This document shows positions 1 through 9,628 of a DNA stretch of 64,000 bases, piece by piece (position 1 is the first letter of the stretch; the number at the start of each line of letters is the position of its first letter). The stretch covers positions 2,526,001 to 2,590,000 of the forward strand of contig NZ_CP034179.1 of the NCBI RefSeq assembly GCF_003860345.1, in the 5' to 3' direction. This stretch comes from Caenibius tardaugens NBRC 16725 (lineage in GTDB: Bacteria > Pseudomonadota > Alphaproteobacteria > Sphingomonadales > Sphingomonadaceae). The position numbers and the translations under genes are program-made. The notes beneath the pieces are model-generated. The model ran no database searches and was not told the DNA's origin. It saw only the letters and a program-made list of their open reading frames with translations.

Positions 1-221
1 ATTCTCAACTCGCACGCCGGACCCTCATTTCCATTCCCGTTGGGCAGGATGGGTATGCGATCGAACGAAAAAAGACACGGGGCCTGCAGGGCATGCGTCG
101 TATCTGAATAACGGTTCATCGGAAATCGTCGCAAAACAGGCTGTGGGGGTCGCATATTCGCCGCTCGCATTCGGCAAAAAATGGGTGCCACTTGGCTGCG
201 TGATGCTCTAGTTCGCCGGAT
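1..221. other. Upstream stretch with no recognised gene
   Basis: The first 221 bases hold no convincing reading frame or RNA that I can see. They probably carry the promoter and leader of the gene that starts at 222. No Shine-Dalgarno stronger than a weak purine patch precedes that ATG. Confidence 0.4.
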
Positions 222-785
222 ATGAGCACCAAAGATTCGACTTCGCCCCTTCGCCCGCTTCCCATGCTGATCTTCAGTTCGCGTTGGCTCCAGCTACCGC
301 TTTATCTGGGTCTGATCGTTGCGCAGATCGTCTACGTCTTTCTCTTCCTGAAAGAGCTCTATCACCTGGTGATGCATGCTGCGGAATTCGGTGAGCAGCA
401 GATCATGCTTGTGGTTCTGGGCCTGATCGACGTGGTGATGATCTCCAACCTGCTCGTGATGGTGATCGTCGGGGGGTATGAAACCTTCGTCTCGCGCCTG
501 GGATTACAGGACCATCCCGATCAGCCCGAATGGCTCAGCCACGTGAATGCCGGTGTTCTCAAAGTGAAGCTGGCTATGGCGATTATCGGCATTTCGTCGA
601 TTCACCTGCTGCGCACCTTTATTGAGGCCAGCCAGATCGGATCGCCGGGCGCCAATGTGACCAGCGAAGGCGTGATGTGGCAAACCATCATTCACAGTGT
701 ATTTATCCTGTCGGCGATCGGCATTGCCTACGTGGATCGCATGACCCAGCCGCGCCATCATGGCGGCAAGGATGGGCACGACTGA
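222..785 (+). CDS. YqhA/UPF0114 (TIGR00645) family inner-membrane protein
   Basis: This 187-residue protein has about four hydrophobic segments (roughly residues 22-45, 60-85, 115-135 and 153-172). It matches the TIGR00645/YqhA family in length and in the conserved patches VGGYETFVSRLG and HLLRTFIEA. The family is a widespread inner-membrane group of unknown biochemical role, so membrane location is the only functional statement I can support. The C-terminus is a His/Gly/Asp-rich tail (HHGGKDGHD) that could bind metal, but this is speculative. It stands alone, with a different plus-strand gene about 140 bases downstream. Confidence 0.85.
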   Translation: MSTKDSTSPLRPLPMLIFSSRWLQLPLYLGLIVAQIVYVFLFLKELYHLVMHAAEFGEQQIMLVVLGLIDVVMISNLLVMVIVGGYETFVSRLGLQDHPDQPEWLSHVNAGVLKVKLAMAIIGISSIHLLRTFIEASQIGSPGANVTSEGVMWQTIIHSVFILSAIGIAYVDRMTQPRHHGGKDGHD

Positions 786-925
786 CGCGGCGTTTTTGGG
801 GCGAAACGGGGGTTAATCGTCGGTACGGCGCGCCCCACCCACGTTCGGCCCCAACAGTATTGTTCTCCTGCGGTTCTTTGCCCTTAACCATAATGGCGGG
901 GCAGCAGACAGGTAGGAGAACCACT

Positions 926-1489
926 TTGAATGCAGTTCCATCGCCCGACCGATCCCATATCGTGGATCAGGGCCTGCCCCCGGAAGGTCCGCCCGTTTCG
1001 GCGAGCGAACTGTTCCTCGGACTGCAATTCTGCCGCGCCAATGTGATGTCGCTCACGCGGCTGCAACTCGCGCTGAAAAGCGGCGATCGCCAGTGCGCGC
1101 TCGAGGCGATGGATCGCCTGCACGCACTCGATACAGAAATGGAACGGCTGGCCATGAGCCTGCCCGTGCCCGAAAACGATGCACAGGACCGGATGGCGCT
1201 GGGCAAACATCTGGCCGATCAGAAGCTGGCGATCGCCTTCGAAAAGCTTGCGCTGGTCAGTGAAATCAGCGGGCCCGATCTCGTTTCCCCGCCAACGATG
1301 TTGCAGCACGAAGAAGCGGCAGAAGACGATGCCCCGCCAGAATCACTGGCGTGGAGCGCGGCCCCGGCAGAGGAATGGGACGCCGAACGGCGGGGGGCGA
1401 TCCCGATGCAGACGATTATCGGGTTCCTCATGGCCTTGTTGACGATCGCTGCATTGGCCGCCGCGGCCATGTTCATGACCACGCTGTAG
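926..1489 (+). CDS. Hypothetical protein with C-terminal membrane anchor
   Basis: I place the start at a TTG codon at 926, because a clean Shine-Dalgarno (taggag, 913-918) lies seven bases upstream. The frame is open further 5', with an ATG at 893, but that ATG has no ribosome site. The 187-residue product has a helical, charged middle (residues 30-100, rich in Leu, Ala, Asp and Glu), an acidic Pro/Ala linker, and one hydrophobic helix at about 164-185 near the C-terminus. That arrangement suggests a tail-anchored cytoplasmic protein. I recognise no family; the gene looks native in codon use. A short hairpin follows the stop codon. Confidence 0.6.
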   Translation: MNAVPSPDRSHIVDQGLPPEGPPVSASELFLGLQFCRANVMSLTRLQLALKSGDRQCALEAMDRLHALDTEMERLAMSLPVPENDAQDRMALGKHLADQKLAIAFEKLALVSEISGPDLVSPPTMLQHEEAAEDDAPPESLAWSAAPAEEWDAERRGAIPMQTIIGFLMALLTIAALAAAAMFMTTL

Positions 1490-1514
1490 AACTGTCCCTG
1501 TCTTGCCGGGAACG

Positions 1515-1537
1515 GGGCGGCAGTAAGGCCGCCCTTT
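1515..1537 (+). terminator. Possible rho-independent terminator
   Basis: A 7-bp perfect stem (GGGCGGC / GCCGCCC) with a six-base loop is followed by TTT. It lies 25 bases after the stop of the tail-anchored protein gene and before the convergent TauE/SafE gene. The T tract is short, so it may be weak. Confidence 0.45.
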
Positions 1538-1550
1538 GCCTATTCAGGTT

Positions 1551-2318
1551 TTAGCGGAATACGGCCGCATAGACGCCGTATGCGCTGGTCGCGCTCAACA
1601 CGATGCCCACCAGCACCAGCATCAGCTTGGCCGGGAAATGTTTCGCCGCGAAAGCGCCAAACGGTGCGGCCGCGACGCCGCCGATCAGAAAGCCGAGCGT
1701 GGCCCCCGCGAGATCGGCAATGCCCAGGTGCCAGATGAATGTGGCGGAGATCGTCACGGTCAGGAAAAATTCGACCGAGTTGACCGTGCCCACAACCTTG
1801 CGGGGTTCCGCGCCCTGGACCAGCAGGTTGGAACTGACCACCGGCCCCCAGCCACCGCCACCGGCGGCATCGAGAAAACCGCCCAGCAGGCCAAGCGGCG
1901 CCACGTATTTCGCTTCCCGCGCCTTGGGCGGATAGCGCAGGCCGCGCCACAGCAGATAAACGCCGATGCCGCAAAGATAGGCCAGTACGATGGGTTTGAT
2001 CACCCCGGCATCGATGGAACTGAGCAGATAGGCCCCGCTTACACCGCCGATCAGGCCAGGAATCAGCAACCGGAAGAACAGCCGTTTGTCGATGTTCCCG
2101 TGAAGCAGATGGCTGATCCCCGATGTGGCGGTGGTGAAACATTCCACCACATGCACGCGCTGCGAGGCGAGTGCCGGAGGAACGCCGAGCACCCCCACCA
2201 TCAGCGAATTCGAGATCACCCCGAAAGCCATGCCAAGGGCGCCGTCAATCAATTGCGCGGCAAAACCGACGGCAATGAAGGGCCAGAGCGAAGCGAGATC
2301 AATGGCGCTGAAATCCAT
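1551..2318 (-). CDS. TauE/SafE family sulfite/sulfur-anion permease
   Basis: This 255-residue polytopic membrane protein has around seven to eight hydrophobic helices. It shows the TauE/SafE hallmarks: an N-terminal GFAAQLIDGALGMAFGV segment, and a second repeat with LLGGFLDAAGGGGWGPV. The family moves sulfite, sulfoacetate or related anions across the inner membrane, but the substrate here cannot be read from the sequence. It ends 61 bases from the preceding convergent gene. A purine-rich patch upstream (gtggaaggga on the plus strand) is not a ribosome site for this strand. The family assignment is secure; the substrate is unknown. Confidence 0.88.
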   Translation of the reverse strand: MDFSAIDLASLWPFIAVGFAAQLIDGALGMAFGVISNSLMVGVLGVPPALASQRVHVVECFTTATSGISHLLHGNIDKRLFFRLLIPGLIGGVSGAYLLSSIDAGVIKPIVLAYLCGIGVYLLWRGLRYPPKAREAKYVAPLGLLGGFLDAAGGGGWGPVVSSNLLVQGAEPRKVVGTVNSVEFFLTVTISATFIWHLGIADLAGATLGFLIGGVAAAPFGAFAAKHFPAKLMLVLVGIVLSATSAYGVYAAVFR

Positions 2319-2386
2319 GGTGTCCGGTTGCCTCGCAAGAAGATCGTGTGGAAGGGAGTTTTTAGTCTGGGACGAGAAGCGAAACT

Positions 2387-3100
2387 TTAGCGGCGACGAT
2401 AGCGGAAATACCAGACTTCATGGCCCAGACGCCGCGCCTTCGCCTCATACCGGGTTTCCGGCCAGCCACCCGGGCGGTTCTGCCAGCTTTCCGGACCGTC
2501 GGTCAACCACGTGAACTGGTCGGTATGGCGGCGCATGATCATCAGGGCATGACGCAGATAGACGGGGTGATCGGTGCCGAATCGAAATTCGCCGCCCGGC
2601 TTGAGCTTGGCTGCGAACAGATCGACCGGGCCGTCGTTCATCATCCGCCGTTTCGCGTGGCGCGCCTTGGGCCAGGGATCGGGATGCAGCAGATAGAGGA
2701 AGGACAGGGCCCCATCGGGTATGCGCCGCAGCACTTCCAGGGCATCACCGTGATGGATGCGGACATTGCCGATAACCGGATGCGCGCCGTTATCGCCGCT
2801 GACGTGCGTCAGCGCCTGGGCCACGCCATTGATGAACGGTTCGCAGCCGATGAAACCATGATCGGGCAGCATATCGGCACGCCCGGCCATGTGTTCGCCC
2901 CCGCCGAAGCCGATTTCAAAGTGCAGCGGGCAATCGTGGCCGAACAGGCGCTCTGCCGTGACCGGGCCATCGTCAGGCACGGCAATCTGCGGCAGCAGCG
3001 TGTCGACGAGGGTTTGCTGCCCCGTGCGCAGGGCTTTGCCTTTGGCGCGGCCGTACAGGCGGTTGAGTGTGGTCGGATCGCCGGATTTGTGTGCGGTCAT
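2387..3100 (-). CDS. trmB: tRNA (guanine-N7-)-methyltransferase
   Basis: The enzyme methylates N7 of G46 in the variable loop of tRNAs, using S-adenosylmethionine. The 237-residue product shows the SAM-binding motif FEIGFGGGEH at about residues 61-70 and the family signature HPDPWPKARH at about 139-148. A C-terminal TxYE-like segment (ETRYEAKA) matches the tRNA/SAM site of TrmB. I start at the ATG at 3100 (MTAHKSGDP); the frame extends 18 codons further, but those residues are not typical of TrmB. It lies on the same strand as the TauE-type gene and about 70 bases upstream of it. Confidence 0.93.
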   Translation of the reverse strand: MTAHKSGDPTTLNRLYGRAKGKALRTGQQTLVDTLLPQIAVPDDGPVTAERLFGHDCPLHFEIGFGGGEHMAGRADMLPDHGFIGCEPFINGVAQALTHVSGDNGAHPVIGNVRIHHGDALEVLRRIPDGALSFLYLLHPDPWPKARHAKRRMMNDGPVDLFAAKLKPGGEFRFGTDHPVYLRHALMIMRRHTDQFTWLTDGPESWQNRPGGWPETRYEAKARRLGHEVWYFRYRRR

Positions 3101-3187
3101 GCGCGGCCGTTTAGGTGGGTTGTCCGGCGCAGGCAATTGTTTGTGACACGGCAACGGATGGCGATGCGGCGATCCATCCGGATTTAC

Positions 3188-3214
3188 AAAAAAGGCGGGC
3201 CGCGTGGGCCCGCC
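3188..3214 (-). terminator. Rho-independent terminator of the DUF4136 gene
   Basis: Read on the minus strand, an 8-bp GC stem (GGCGGGCC / GGCCCGCC) with a five-base loop is followed by seven T residues. It lies 27 bases beyond the stop at 3241, a classic intrinsic terminator. Confidence 0.85.
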
Positions 3215-3240
3215 TTCCTATGCCGTTTTGGGCAGGAAAA

Positions 3241-3911
3241 TCAGTTGCCGCCTTTGGCGCGCTGATCTTCGGGTTTGATCGTGATCCGCACGGTTTCGCC
3301 CGAATTGCCGGGGAAATCGGTGAACATCGCTTCCACCAGATTGGGCACGATGTACTGCAGGCGATTGGAAGACGATACGGCTTCGGCGCGGCCTTCGAAC
3401 AGGCGGGCGCCATCGACCGCACGATCGATCTTCAGTTCAATATCGCTGCTGTAAACCGTGTAGCTTTCAACACTGTTGTCGAACCACGGATCGTACCAGC
3501 CGTAATTCCACGCGCCGTAAGGGCGATAGCCCCCCAGCCGCGATAGCCGTACCAGGGCGAAAAGAACGGATCGCGGCCAAAGCCGGTGGAACGAATGCGT
3601 TCACGGCCGTTGTCCACGCCATAATCGAAACGCACCAGCATGGTCGCATTCTGGGGCGAGGCCTGCTGATAGCCAAGCTTGGTCATCTGCGCTTCCACGA
3701 GACGCGCATATTGCGAAAACTCAAGCCCGCCGGACAGCGCGGGATCATCGGCAACAACGGCAAATGTCTGCCCTTGCGGGGCAGGCATTTGTGACTGGAA
3801 ACGCGATACGTCCGCCTTGAAGGGTGTGGCGCAAGCCGCAACTGCCAGCAGGAGCAGGCCTGCAGCACCCATTTTGAACAAGCGGCCCGATCTGGACACA
3901 ATGTTATTCAT
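3241..3911 (-). pseudogene. DUF4136 lipoprotein, broken by a single-base frameshift
   Basis: Starting at the ATG at 3911 (ribosome site GGAGAG upstream), the protein has a lipoprotein signal with lipobox LLAVAAC. The DUF4136 body follows, with a Tyr/Trp/Gly-rich stretch around PFFSPWYGYRGW. At the run of six G (plus-strand C at 3530-3535) the frame is lost and ends early at 3432. In the neighbouring frame the expected rest of the domain continues without a stop to 3241 (DPWFDNSVESYTVYSS ... RAEAVSSSNR ... IKPEDQRAKGGN). One extra G would restore a 223-residue protein. DUF4136 proteins are outer-membrane lipoproteins of unknown role. The break is either a real frameshift or a homopolymer sequencing error. 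Confidence 0.85.
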
Positions 3912-4064
3912 ATTGGTCTCTCCATCGGCGCCGGACATTGCCGGCGCGCGGTTCGGCTTCATGTGCTGACGCACGGTCTGCCGATGCATAACACCACTTT
4001 GCCGCATTACGAGTGAATGTGTGTTGAATGACCCGTTTCCGGAAAAGTTCTCGCTTCCCGGTCC

Positions 4065-5081
4065 TTAGCCGCGCACAAGACCAAGCGCCTTGTAAGCCGC
4101 ATCCAGTGTGGGGCGTGCGATTTCGCGGGCTTTCAGGGCCCCGCGCGCCAAAATCGCGTCCAGGCTTTCCCGGTCGGATTTCAGTTCCGAGAACCGCGCG
4201 CTGATCGGGCCGAGCTGTTCTGCCAGCAATTCCCCGAGAGCCGGCTTGAACTTGCCGAACCCTTCGCCGCCGAAATCGCGGAGCACCGATTCGACATCGG
4301 TGCCTGCCATCGTGGCATAGATGCCCACCAGATTGGCCGCTTCGGGGCGACCTTCGAGGCCGGCCTTTTCAGAAGGCAGCGGTTCCGCATCGGTCTTGGC
4401 CTTGCGCACTTTTTGCATGATCGTATCGGCATCATCGGTCAGGCTGATGCGGCTCATTTCCGAAGGGTCGGATTTGCTCATCTTCGCGGTGCCATCGCGC
4501 AGCGACATGATCCGCGCGGCTTCGGGCGGAATGATCGGATCGGGCAGCGTGAACACCGGTGCATCTTCCGTGCAGAAATCGTTGTTGAATTTCTGTGCGA
4601 CATCGCGCGCCAGTTCGAGATGCTGCTTCTGGTCCTCGCCCACGGGAACGTGGCTCGCCTGATACAGCAGCACATCGGCGGCCTGCAGAACCGGATAGGT
4701 GAACAGCGCAACCGATGCGCCTTCGCGGTTCTTGCCCGACTTGTCCTTGAACTGGGTCATGCGGCTCAACCAGCCCATCCGGGCGGTGCCGTTCAACAGC
4801 CATTGCAGTTCGGCATGGGCAGGAACCTGCGCCTGATTGAACAGGATCGAGCGGTCCGGATCGATGCCGCAGGCGACAAGCGCGGCGGCCATTTCCAGCG
4901 TTGCCGCGTTCAGTTCCGCTGGCACGTGCGGCATCGAAATCGCGTGCAGATCGGCCAGGAAGAACAGGCACTGGCTGTCCGCATCCATCGCATCCTGCAT
5001 GCGCACCCAGTTGCGGATCGCCCCAAGGTAATTGCCGAGGTGGAGATTGCCCGTGGGCTGGATACCGGAAACGATACGCAT
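4065..5081 (-). CDS. trpS: Tryptophanyl-tRNA synthetase
   Basis: This class Ic aminoacyl-tRNA synthetase charges tRNA-Trp. The 338-residue length is normal for bacterial TrpS. The HIGH-type motif is [10 protein letters not shown] at residues 9-18, and the KMSKS loop is at about 200-204. I start at 5081 (MRIVSGIQ) because AAGGG lies at the right distance upstream; longer starts add an atypical Arg/Pro-rich N-terminus. It follows murJ on the same strand about 220 bases downstream, so shared transcription with secB and murJ is possible. Confidence 0.96.
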   Translation of the reverse strand: MRIVSGIQPTGNLHLGNYLGAIRNWVRMQDAMDADSQCLFFLADLHAISMPHVPAELNAATLEMAAALVACGIDPDRSILFNQAQVPAHAELQWLLNGTARMGWLSRMTQFKDKSGKNREGASVALFTYPVLQAADVLLYQASHVPVGEDQKQHLELARDVAQKFNNDFCTEDAPVFTLPDPIIPPEAARIMSLRDGTAKMSKSDPSEMSRISLTDDADTIMQKVRKAKTDAEPLPSEKAGLEGRPEAANLVGIYATMAGTDVESVLRDFGGEGFGKFKPALGELLAEQLGPISARFSELKSDRESLDAILARGALKAREIARPTLDAAYKALGLVRG

Positions 5082-5303
5082 GGTTGGACCCTTCATGGTT
5101 TGGATGTCTGATCGGAATTCAGGAAGAAATGCCCCTTTTGCCCGGGGTGCGGGGCGCGGCTTTTCAGCGCGCGAGGTGCCACGCCGCACGCCATCGCCCG
5201 GGCAGTGCCGGTGTTGTCGCGGCGCAGGTGCGCTGACAGGGCGTGGGAAGGAAAAGGCGGGTCATGGCGGCGCGCATAACACAATTTGGCCGCTGTGAAA
5301 GCC

Positions 5304-6902
5304 TTACTCGCCCTCTGCCGCGCTTTCGGCGGCGGGTGTGCGGCGGCGGCGCAACTGCCCGACCAGATCCTTGTCGAGCGCGCCGGTGATCCACGCCGTG
5401 CCGAAGAAGGTGACCAGCCCGATCGTCACCAGCGCGGCGAGAGACCATGCCCGTTCCAGCACATTGCCGCCATAGTGATCGGCCAGTAGCGGCATGACCA
5501 GTGCCAGCGCACCGCCCATGAACGCGGTGGACACGATCTGGCGTATGACTGCACCGCCAAGGCGCGGGGTGACGTGATACCACCCGCGCGCATGCAGCAT
5601 GGTGTAAAGCAGCAGCACGTTGAGCGTTGCGGTAAAGGCGGTCGCCGCGGCCAGGCCGACAATGCCATAACGCGGCACGACATAGAAATTGATCGCGATG
5701 TTCACCAGCAGGGCAAAGGCCGCGATCCACACCGGGGTGCGGGTATCCTCGCGGCTGAAGAATGCCGGTTGCAACACTTTGACCAGCACATAGGCGGGAA
5801 GGCCTGCCACCAGTGCGATCACGATGTTGGCCATGATCGCGCCATCGGCCAGCGTCATTTTGCCGCCTACGAAAAAGGCCGTGACAAATGCCGGTGCGCA
5901 GACCGCCAGCGCAGTTGCCGCAGGCAGGGTGAGGAACAGCGCCATCGACACGGCATTGGTCTGCAGGCGTTGCGCCTGCGCGGTGTCGTTGGTCTGGATA
6001 TGGCGCGCCAGCATCGGCAGGATCGCGGTGCCCAGCGCAATGCCGACAATGCCCAGCGGCATCTGGTTCAGCCGGTCGGCATATTTCAGCAGCGTGAGCG
6101 AACCCTGTGGCAGGGACGTGGCGAAGAACGTGTCGACGAACTGGCTGATCTGGTAGATGCCTGCCCCGAATGTGGCGGGAAGGATCAGCATCCCCAGCCG
6201 TTTCACTTCGGGCGTCAGCCGGGGAATGTGAATATGCAGGCGCACGCCGGTGTGGCGCGCCGACCACCAGAGATAGAGCAACTGGGCAAAACCCGCCGCC
6301 GTGACCGATATCGCCAGCGCCATCGCGACAATGCGATCGTCCCCGCTGTCGCCGCGCAGGTACCAGCCGACGACGATGCCGGTAATCAGCACGATGTTCA
6401 GCAGCACAGGGGCAAAGGCTCCCGGCCCGAAATGCGACCGCGCATTGAGCAACCCGGATAGCATCGCAACGAGACTGATCAGCATGAGATAGGGGAACGT
6501 GATCCGGCTCAGCAGCACGGACAGTTCGAATTTTCCCGGAACGTCCTGAAATTCGCGGGCCAGCAGCCAGACAATGCCCGGCATCACGATCATCGCGATG
6601 GCGCTGAATGCCAGGAGCACCCAGACGAACACCGCCAGAACATCGTCTGCAAACTTGCGCGCGGCTTCTTCGCCGCCTTCGCTGTGGAGCGCGCGCGAAT
6701 ACATCGGCACGAACGCCACGGAAAACGCGCCTTCCGCGAACAGGCGCCGGAACGTATTGGGGAGGATGAAGGCGAGCTGGAACGCGTCTGCCGCAAGGCC
6801 CGCCCCCAGCACGCGCGCCATCAACATATCGCGCACGAAGCCGAAGACACGGCTGATGGCCGTCAGGCCACCAATCGTGCCAACATGTCTGACGAGGCTC
6901 AT
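5304..6902 (-). CDS. murJ: Lipid II flippase MurJ (MviN)
   Basis: MurJ moves lipid II across the inner membrane for peptidoglycan synthesis. The 532-residue protein has the 14-helix MOP-superfamily pattern. It opens with the typical TM1 segment GGLTAISRVFGFVRDMLMAR, whose Ser-Arg-Xaa-Xaa-Gly-Xaa-Xaa-Arg-Asp core is diagnostic of MurJ. Further conserved patches are RRLFAEGAFSVAFVP and the loop with RTPVWIA. The C-terminus is a charged tail (RRRRTPAAESAAEGE). It lies 52 bases downstream of secB on the same strand and is probably co-transcribed with it. Confidence 0.95.
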   Translation of the reverse strand: MSLVRHVGTIGGLTAISRVFGFVRDMLMARVLGAGLAADAFQLAFILPNTFRRLFAEGAFSVAFVPMYSRALHSEGGEEAARKFADDVLAVFVWVLLAFSAIAMIVMPGIVWLLAREFQDVPGKFELSVLLSRITFPYLMLISLVAMLSGLLNARSHFGPGAFAPVLLNIVLITGIVVGWYLRGDSGDDRIVAMALAISVTAAGFAQLLYLWWSARHTGVRLHIHIPRLTPEVKRLGMLILPATFGAGIYQISQFVDTFFATSLPQGSLTLLKYADRLNQMPLGIVGIALGTAILPMLARHIQTNDTAQAQRLQTNAVSMALFLTLPAATALAVCAPAFVTAFFVGGKMTLADGAIMANIVIALVAGLPAYVLVKVLQPAFFSREDTRTPVWIAAFALLVNIAINFYVVPRYGIVGLAAATAFTATLNVLLLYTMLHARGWYHVTPRLGGAVIRQIVSTAFMGGALALVMPLLADHYGGNVLERAWSLAALVTIGLVTFFGTAWITGALDKDLVGQLRRRRTPAAESAAEGE

Positions 6903-6954
6903 GCCGCGTCTGTACCGATCGCGCGCGTCATGCGCGGTAGGGCGGCTCTACGCC

Positions 6955-7473
6955 TCAGGCTTCGCCAGCCGGCGCTTCGTCAGCGGCCTGCTGTTCGGCA
7001 AAGCGCTGCTGCATCTGCTGGAGGTAGAGCGCATTGAAATCAATCGGTTCGAGCATCAGCGGGGGGAACCCGGCATCGCGCACGGCATCGGCGATCACGC
7101 GGCGCGCGAACGGGAACAGAATGCGCGGTGCTTCGGCGTAAAGGAACGCATGGGCCTGCTCGTCCGGCAGGTTGCGCATGCCGACCAGCCCGCAATAGGA
7201 CAGTTCGACGAGGAAGGCCGTGCCTTCTTCGCCCTTGCTGGCGACGGCGATCTTCAGTTCGACTTCGTGAATTTCTTCGTTCACCTGCTCCGCGCCGATG
7301 TTGAACTGCACGTCGAGCTGCGGCTGGTCCTGCCACTGGAAGGATTGCGGTGCATTCGGGTTTTCGACCGAAAGATCCTTCACATATTGGGTGATCAGCC
7401 CGGCTGCGGGTTCGTTGTCCGCACCGTTGGGGAGCGAGTTGAGATCGGTGAGAACGTCGCCTTCTTCGGCCAT
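6955..7473 (-). CDS. secB: Protein-export chaperone SecB
   Basis: SecB is a cytosolic tetrameric chaperone that holds pre-secretory proteins unfolded and hands them to SecA. The 172-residue product carries the family core YVKDLSVENPNAP at about residues 28-40, and the segment PRILFPFARRVIADAVRDAG with the usual FPP that follows. The acidic, Gln/Ala-rich C-terminus is typical of alphaproteobacterial SecB. I start at the ATG at 7473 (MAEEGDV); the 15 extra codons upstream do not match the family. The gene is divergent from the Tim44-like gene, a conserved alphaproteobacterial arrangement. Confidence 0.94.
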   Translation of the reverse strand: MAEEGDVLTDLNSLPNGADNEPAAGLITQYVKDLSVENPNAPQSFQWQDQPQLDVQFNIGAEQVNEEIHEVELKIAVASKGEEGTAFLVELSYCGLVGMRNLPDEQAHAFLYAEAPRILFPFARRVIADAVRDAGFPPLMLEPIDFNALYLQQMQQRFAEQQAADEAPAGEA

Positions 7474-7734
7474 GTATAGAACTTTCTTCCGGCTGGGAGA
7501 CGGTACGGTCACCGTCATATGTTTCGGCTGGCGCGCCTAGCACCCCGTGCGCTGTGCTGCAACGCTGCGCAAACAGCATTCAACGGCGCAAAAGGCTGGG
7601 GGCTGTTGCGCCGAGGTGACGATTTCTGGCGTTTACCGCCGTCCATCGGTTGTTCATTTGAAATCCGTACCTATTTGAGGCACTCTAACTGAACTTGCGG
7701 GTCTCCGGGCCCAACAATGCGAACGGGACATCTC

Positions 7735-8391
7735 GTGGTTATAGAAATCGTCATCCTTGCCATGATCGCAGCCTTTCTGGGCTTGCGTCTCTATTCGGTG
7801 CTTGGCCGCCGTGCGGAGCATGAGGAAGAACCGATTCCGACGCGTTTTGAACAGCCTGACCGTCAACCCGGTGCACGGCCCGCGCCCTTGCAGCCCTCTG
7901 CGGGCGCGCAACGGCCTGTGGAGCTTCCGGGCCTCGGTGGCCTGGTGGAACAGGCGATTCGCCAGATTGCCGCGGCAGACCGTTATTTCGATGTTCAGGC
8001 CTTCCTGCAGGGTGCACGCGGTGCCTATCAGACCATTCTCGAGGCGTTCTGGCGGGGTGACCGGGAAGAGCTGCAAATGCTCTGCACGCCCGATGTCTAC
8101 GCCAGCTTTGCTGCCGCGATCGCTGCACGCGAAGAAGCGGGCGAAGTGCTCGACAATCGCCTGGTGCGGGTTGAGGAAGTGATCGTCCAGTCGGCTGCGC
8201 TCGACGGGCGCATGGCCCGTATCGGCGTGCGTTTCACCGCCGATATCGCGGCGGTGACGCGTGATCGCGACGGCAATGTCGTGGCGGGGTCGCTCGACGA
8301 TGCGATCGAAAGCCGCGATATCTGGACATTCGCCCGGTCGATCGACGCGACAGGGCCGGACTGGTTGCTCGAAGAAACCGACGAGGCCTGA
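7735..8391 (+). CDS. Tim44/TimA-like inner-membrane domain protein
   Basis: The product begins with one hydrophobic helix (IEIVILAMIAAFLGLRLYSV) and continues with a Tim44-like domain: FDVQAFLQGARGAYQTILEAF, followed by an NTF2-like fold ending in DIWTFARSIDATGPDWLL. In mitochondria Tim44 tethers Hsp70 to the import channel. Bacterial TimA proteins are its membrane-bound relatives, with an unsettled role that may involve the envelope. I prefer the GTG at 7735, which has a gggac patch upstream; an in-frame ATG at 7717 adds six residues. The mltA start follows the stop by four bases, so the genes form one operon. Confidence 0.85.
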   Translation: MVIEIVILAMIAAFLGLRLYSVLGRRAEHEEEPIPTRFEQPDRQPGARPAPLQPSAGAQRPVELPGLGGLVEQAIRQIAAADRYFDVQAFLQGARGAYQTILEAFWRGDREELQMLCTPDVYASFAAAIAAREEAGEVLDNRLVRVEEVIVQSAALDGRMARIGVRFTADIAAVTRDRDGNVVAGSLDDAIESRDIWTFARSIDATGPDWLLEETDEA

Positions 8392-8395
8392 TTCC

Positions 8396-9628
8396 ATGGC
8401 GGGAGGGCGTGCGCTGCGCGGGAGTACGGCGTTGCTGGCGCTGTCGCTGCTGGGCGCCTGCGTCCGCCTGATTCCCGAAGGTGGTACTGCGGGTGGCCCG
8501 CGCCCGACTCCACCGCCTGCGCCAACTCCCACACCCACCCAGCCCATCGGCACGACCGCGCTGCTGGCGGGCGTGAAACCGGGCCCCTCGATCGCCTCTT
8601 TGCGCCTGACCCCATCGGGAGCGGGCCCTGCGCTGACCTCGTTTGTCGAGAGTTGCCCCAAATTGCTCGCGCGCAACGATGCAAGCGGGCTGACCAGCAA
8701 GGAAGACTGGCGTTCGGCCTGCACCGCGGCCAACACTTGGAGCGCATCCAACGCACCGGCATTTTTCGAAACCTATTTCGAAACCGCGAAAGTGGCTGAT
8801 GGTTCAGCTTATGCCACAGGCTATTACGAGCCGGAGATATCCGGCTCGCGGGACAAGGTCTCGGGGTTCGATGTGCCGGTCTACAAAATGCCGCCCGATC
8901 TCGTGCGTGGCTGGCACGATGACATTCCCGAAGCCGAACGCACGGGACGGCAGCCGCTTGGCCGCTATGAAACCAGTGGCAAATTCGTGCCATATTACGA
9001 ACGTACCGAGATTGAGCAGGGCGCCCTTGCCGGCAAGGGTCTGGAAATTGCCTGGGCCCATGATCCGATCGAATTCTTCTTCCTCCAGATTCAGGGCTCG
9101 GGCCGCCTGATTGCACCGGACGGGCGGGTGATGCGCATCGGCTATGCCGGGCAGAATGGCCGTGAATATGCCGGGCTCGGGTCTTTGATGCGCGAACGCG
9201 GCCTGATCGGGAACGGCCCGGGGCAATATTCCGGTTCGATGCAGGGCATCATGGCCTATCTGCGCGAAAACCCTGAAGGCGGCCGTGCGATGATGCGGCA
9301 GAACAAGAGCTGGGTGTTCTTCCGCGAACTGACCGGCGATGGCCCGGTTGGTGCGCTGGGGGTGCCGGTACGGCGCAAGGCGTCGGTTGCGGCCGATCCC
9401 GCCTATGTGCCGCTGGGCGCGCCGATCTGGCTCGATCTCGATCGGCCACAGGCCAATGGCCTGTGGATCGCGCAGGACACGGGTGGCGCGATCAAGGGCG
9501 CCAATCGCTTCGATACTTTCTGGGGCGCGGGCGATGAGGCACGGCAGATTGCCGGGGGTATGAGCGGGCGCGGACAGGCGCTGATTTTCCTTCCGCGCGG
9601 AGTGCTCAAGCGCATCGGCGCAAAATGA
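8396..9628 (+). CDS. mltA: Membrane-bound lytic murein transglycosylase A
   Basis: MltA cleaves the MurNAc-GlcNAc bond of peptidoglycan with formation of anhydro-muramic ends. The 410-residue protein starts at 8396, four bases after the upstream stop. It carries a lipoprotein signal (LALSLLGAC) and then a Pro/Thr-rich linker at about 35-52. The MltA domain is marked by FETYFE, TGYYEPEISGS, FFFLQIQGSGRL and the C-terminal 3D domain with the aspartates in LWIAQDTGGAIKGANRFD and FWGAG. It should sit on the inner face of the outer membrane. The Smr gene overlaps its stop codon (ATGA). Confidence 0.95.
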   Translation: MAGGRALRGSTALLALSLLGACVRLIPEGGTAGGPRPTPPPAPTPTPTQPIGTTALLAGVKPGPSIASLRLTPSGAGPALTSFVESCPKLLARNDASGLTSKEDWRSACTAANTWSASNAPAFFETYFETAKVADGSAYATGYYEPEISGSRDKVSGFDVPVYKMPPDLVRGWHDDIPEAERTGRQPLGRYETSGKFVPYYERTEIEQGALAGKGLEIAWAHDPIEFFFLQIQGSGRLIAPDGRVMRIGYAGQNGREYAGLGSLMRERGLIGNGPGQYSGSMQGIMAYLRENPEGGRAMMRQNKSWVFFRELTGDGPVGALGVPVRRKASVAADPAYVPLGAPIWLDLDRPQANGLWIAQDTGGAIKGANRFDTFWGAGDEARQIAGGMSGRGQALIFLPRGVLKRIGAK

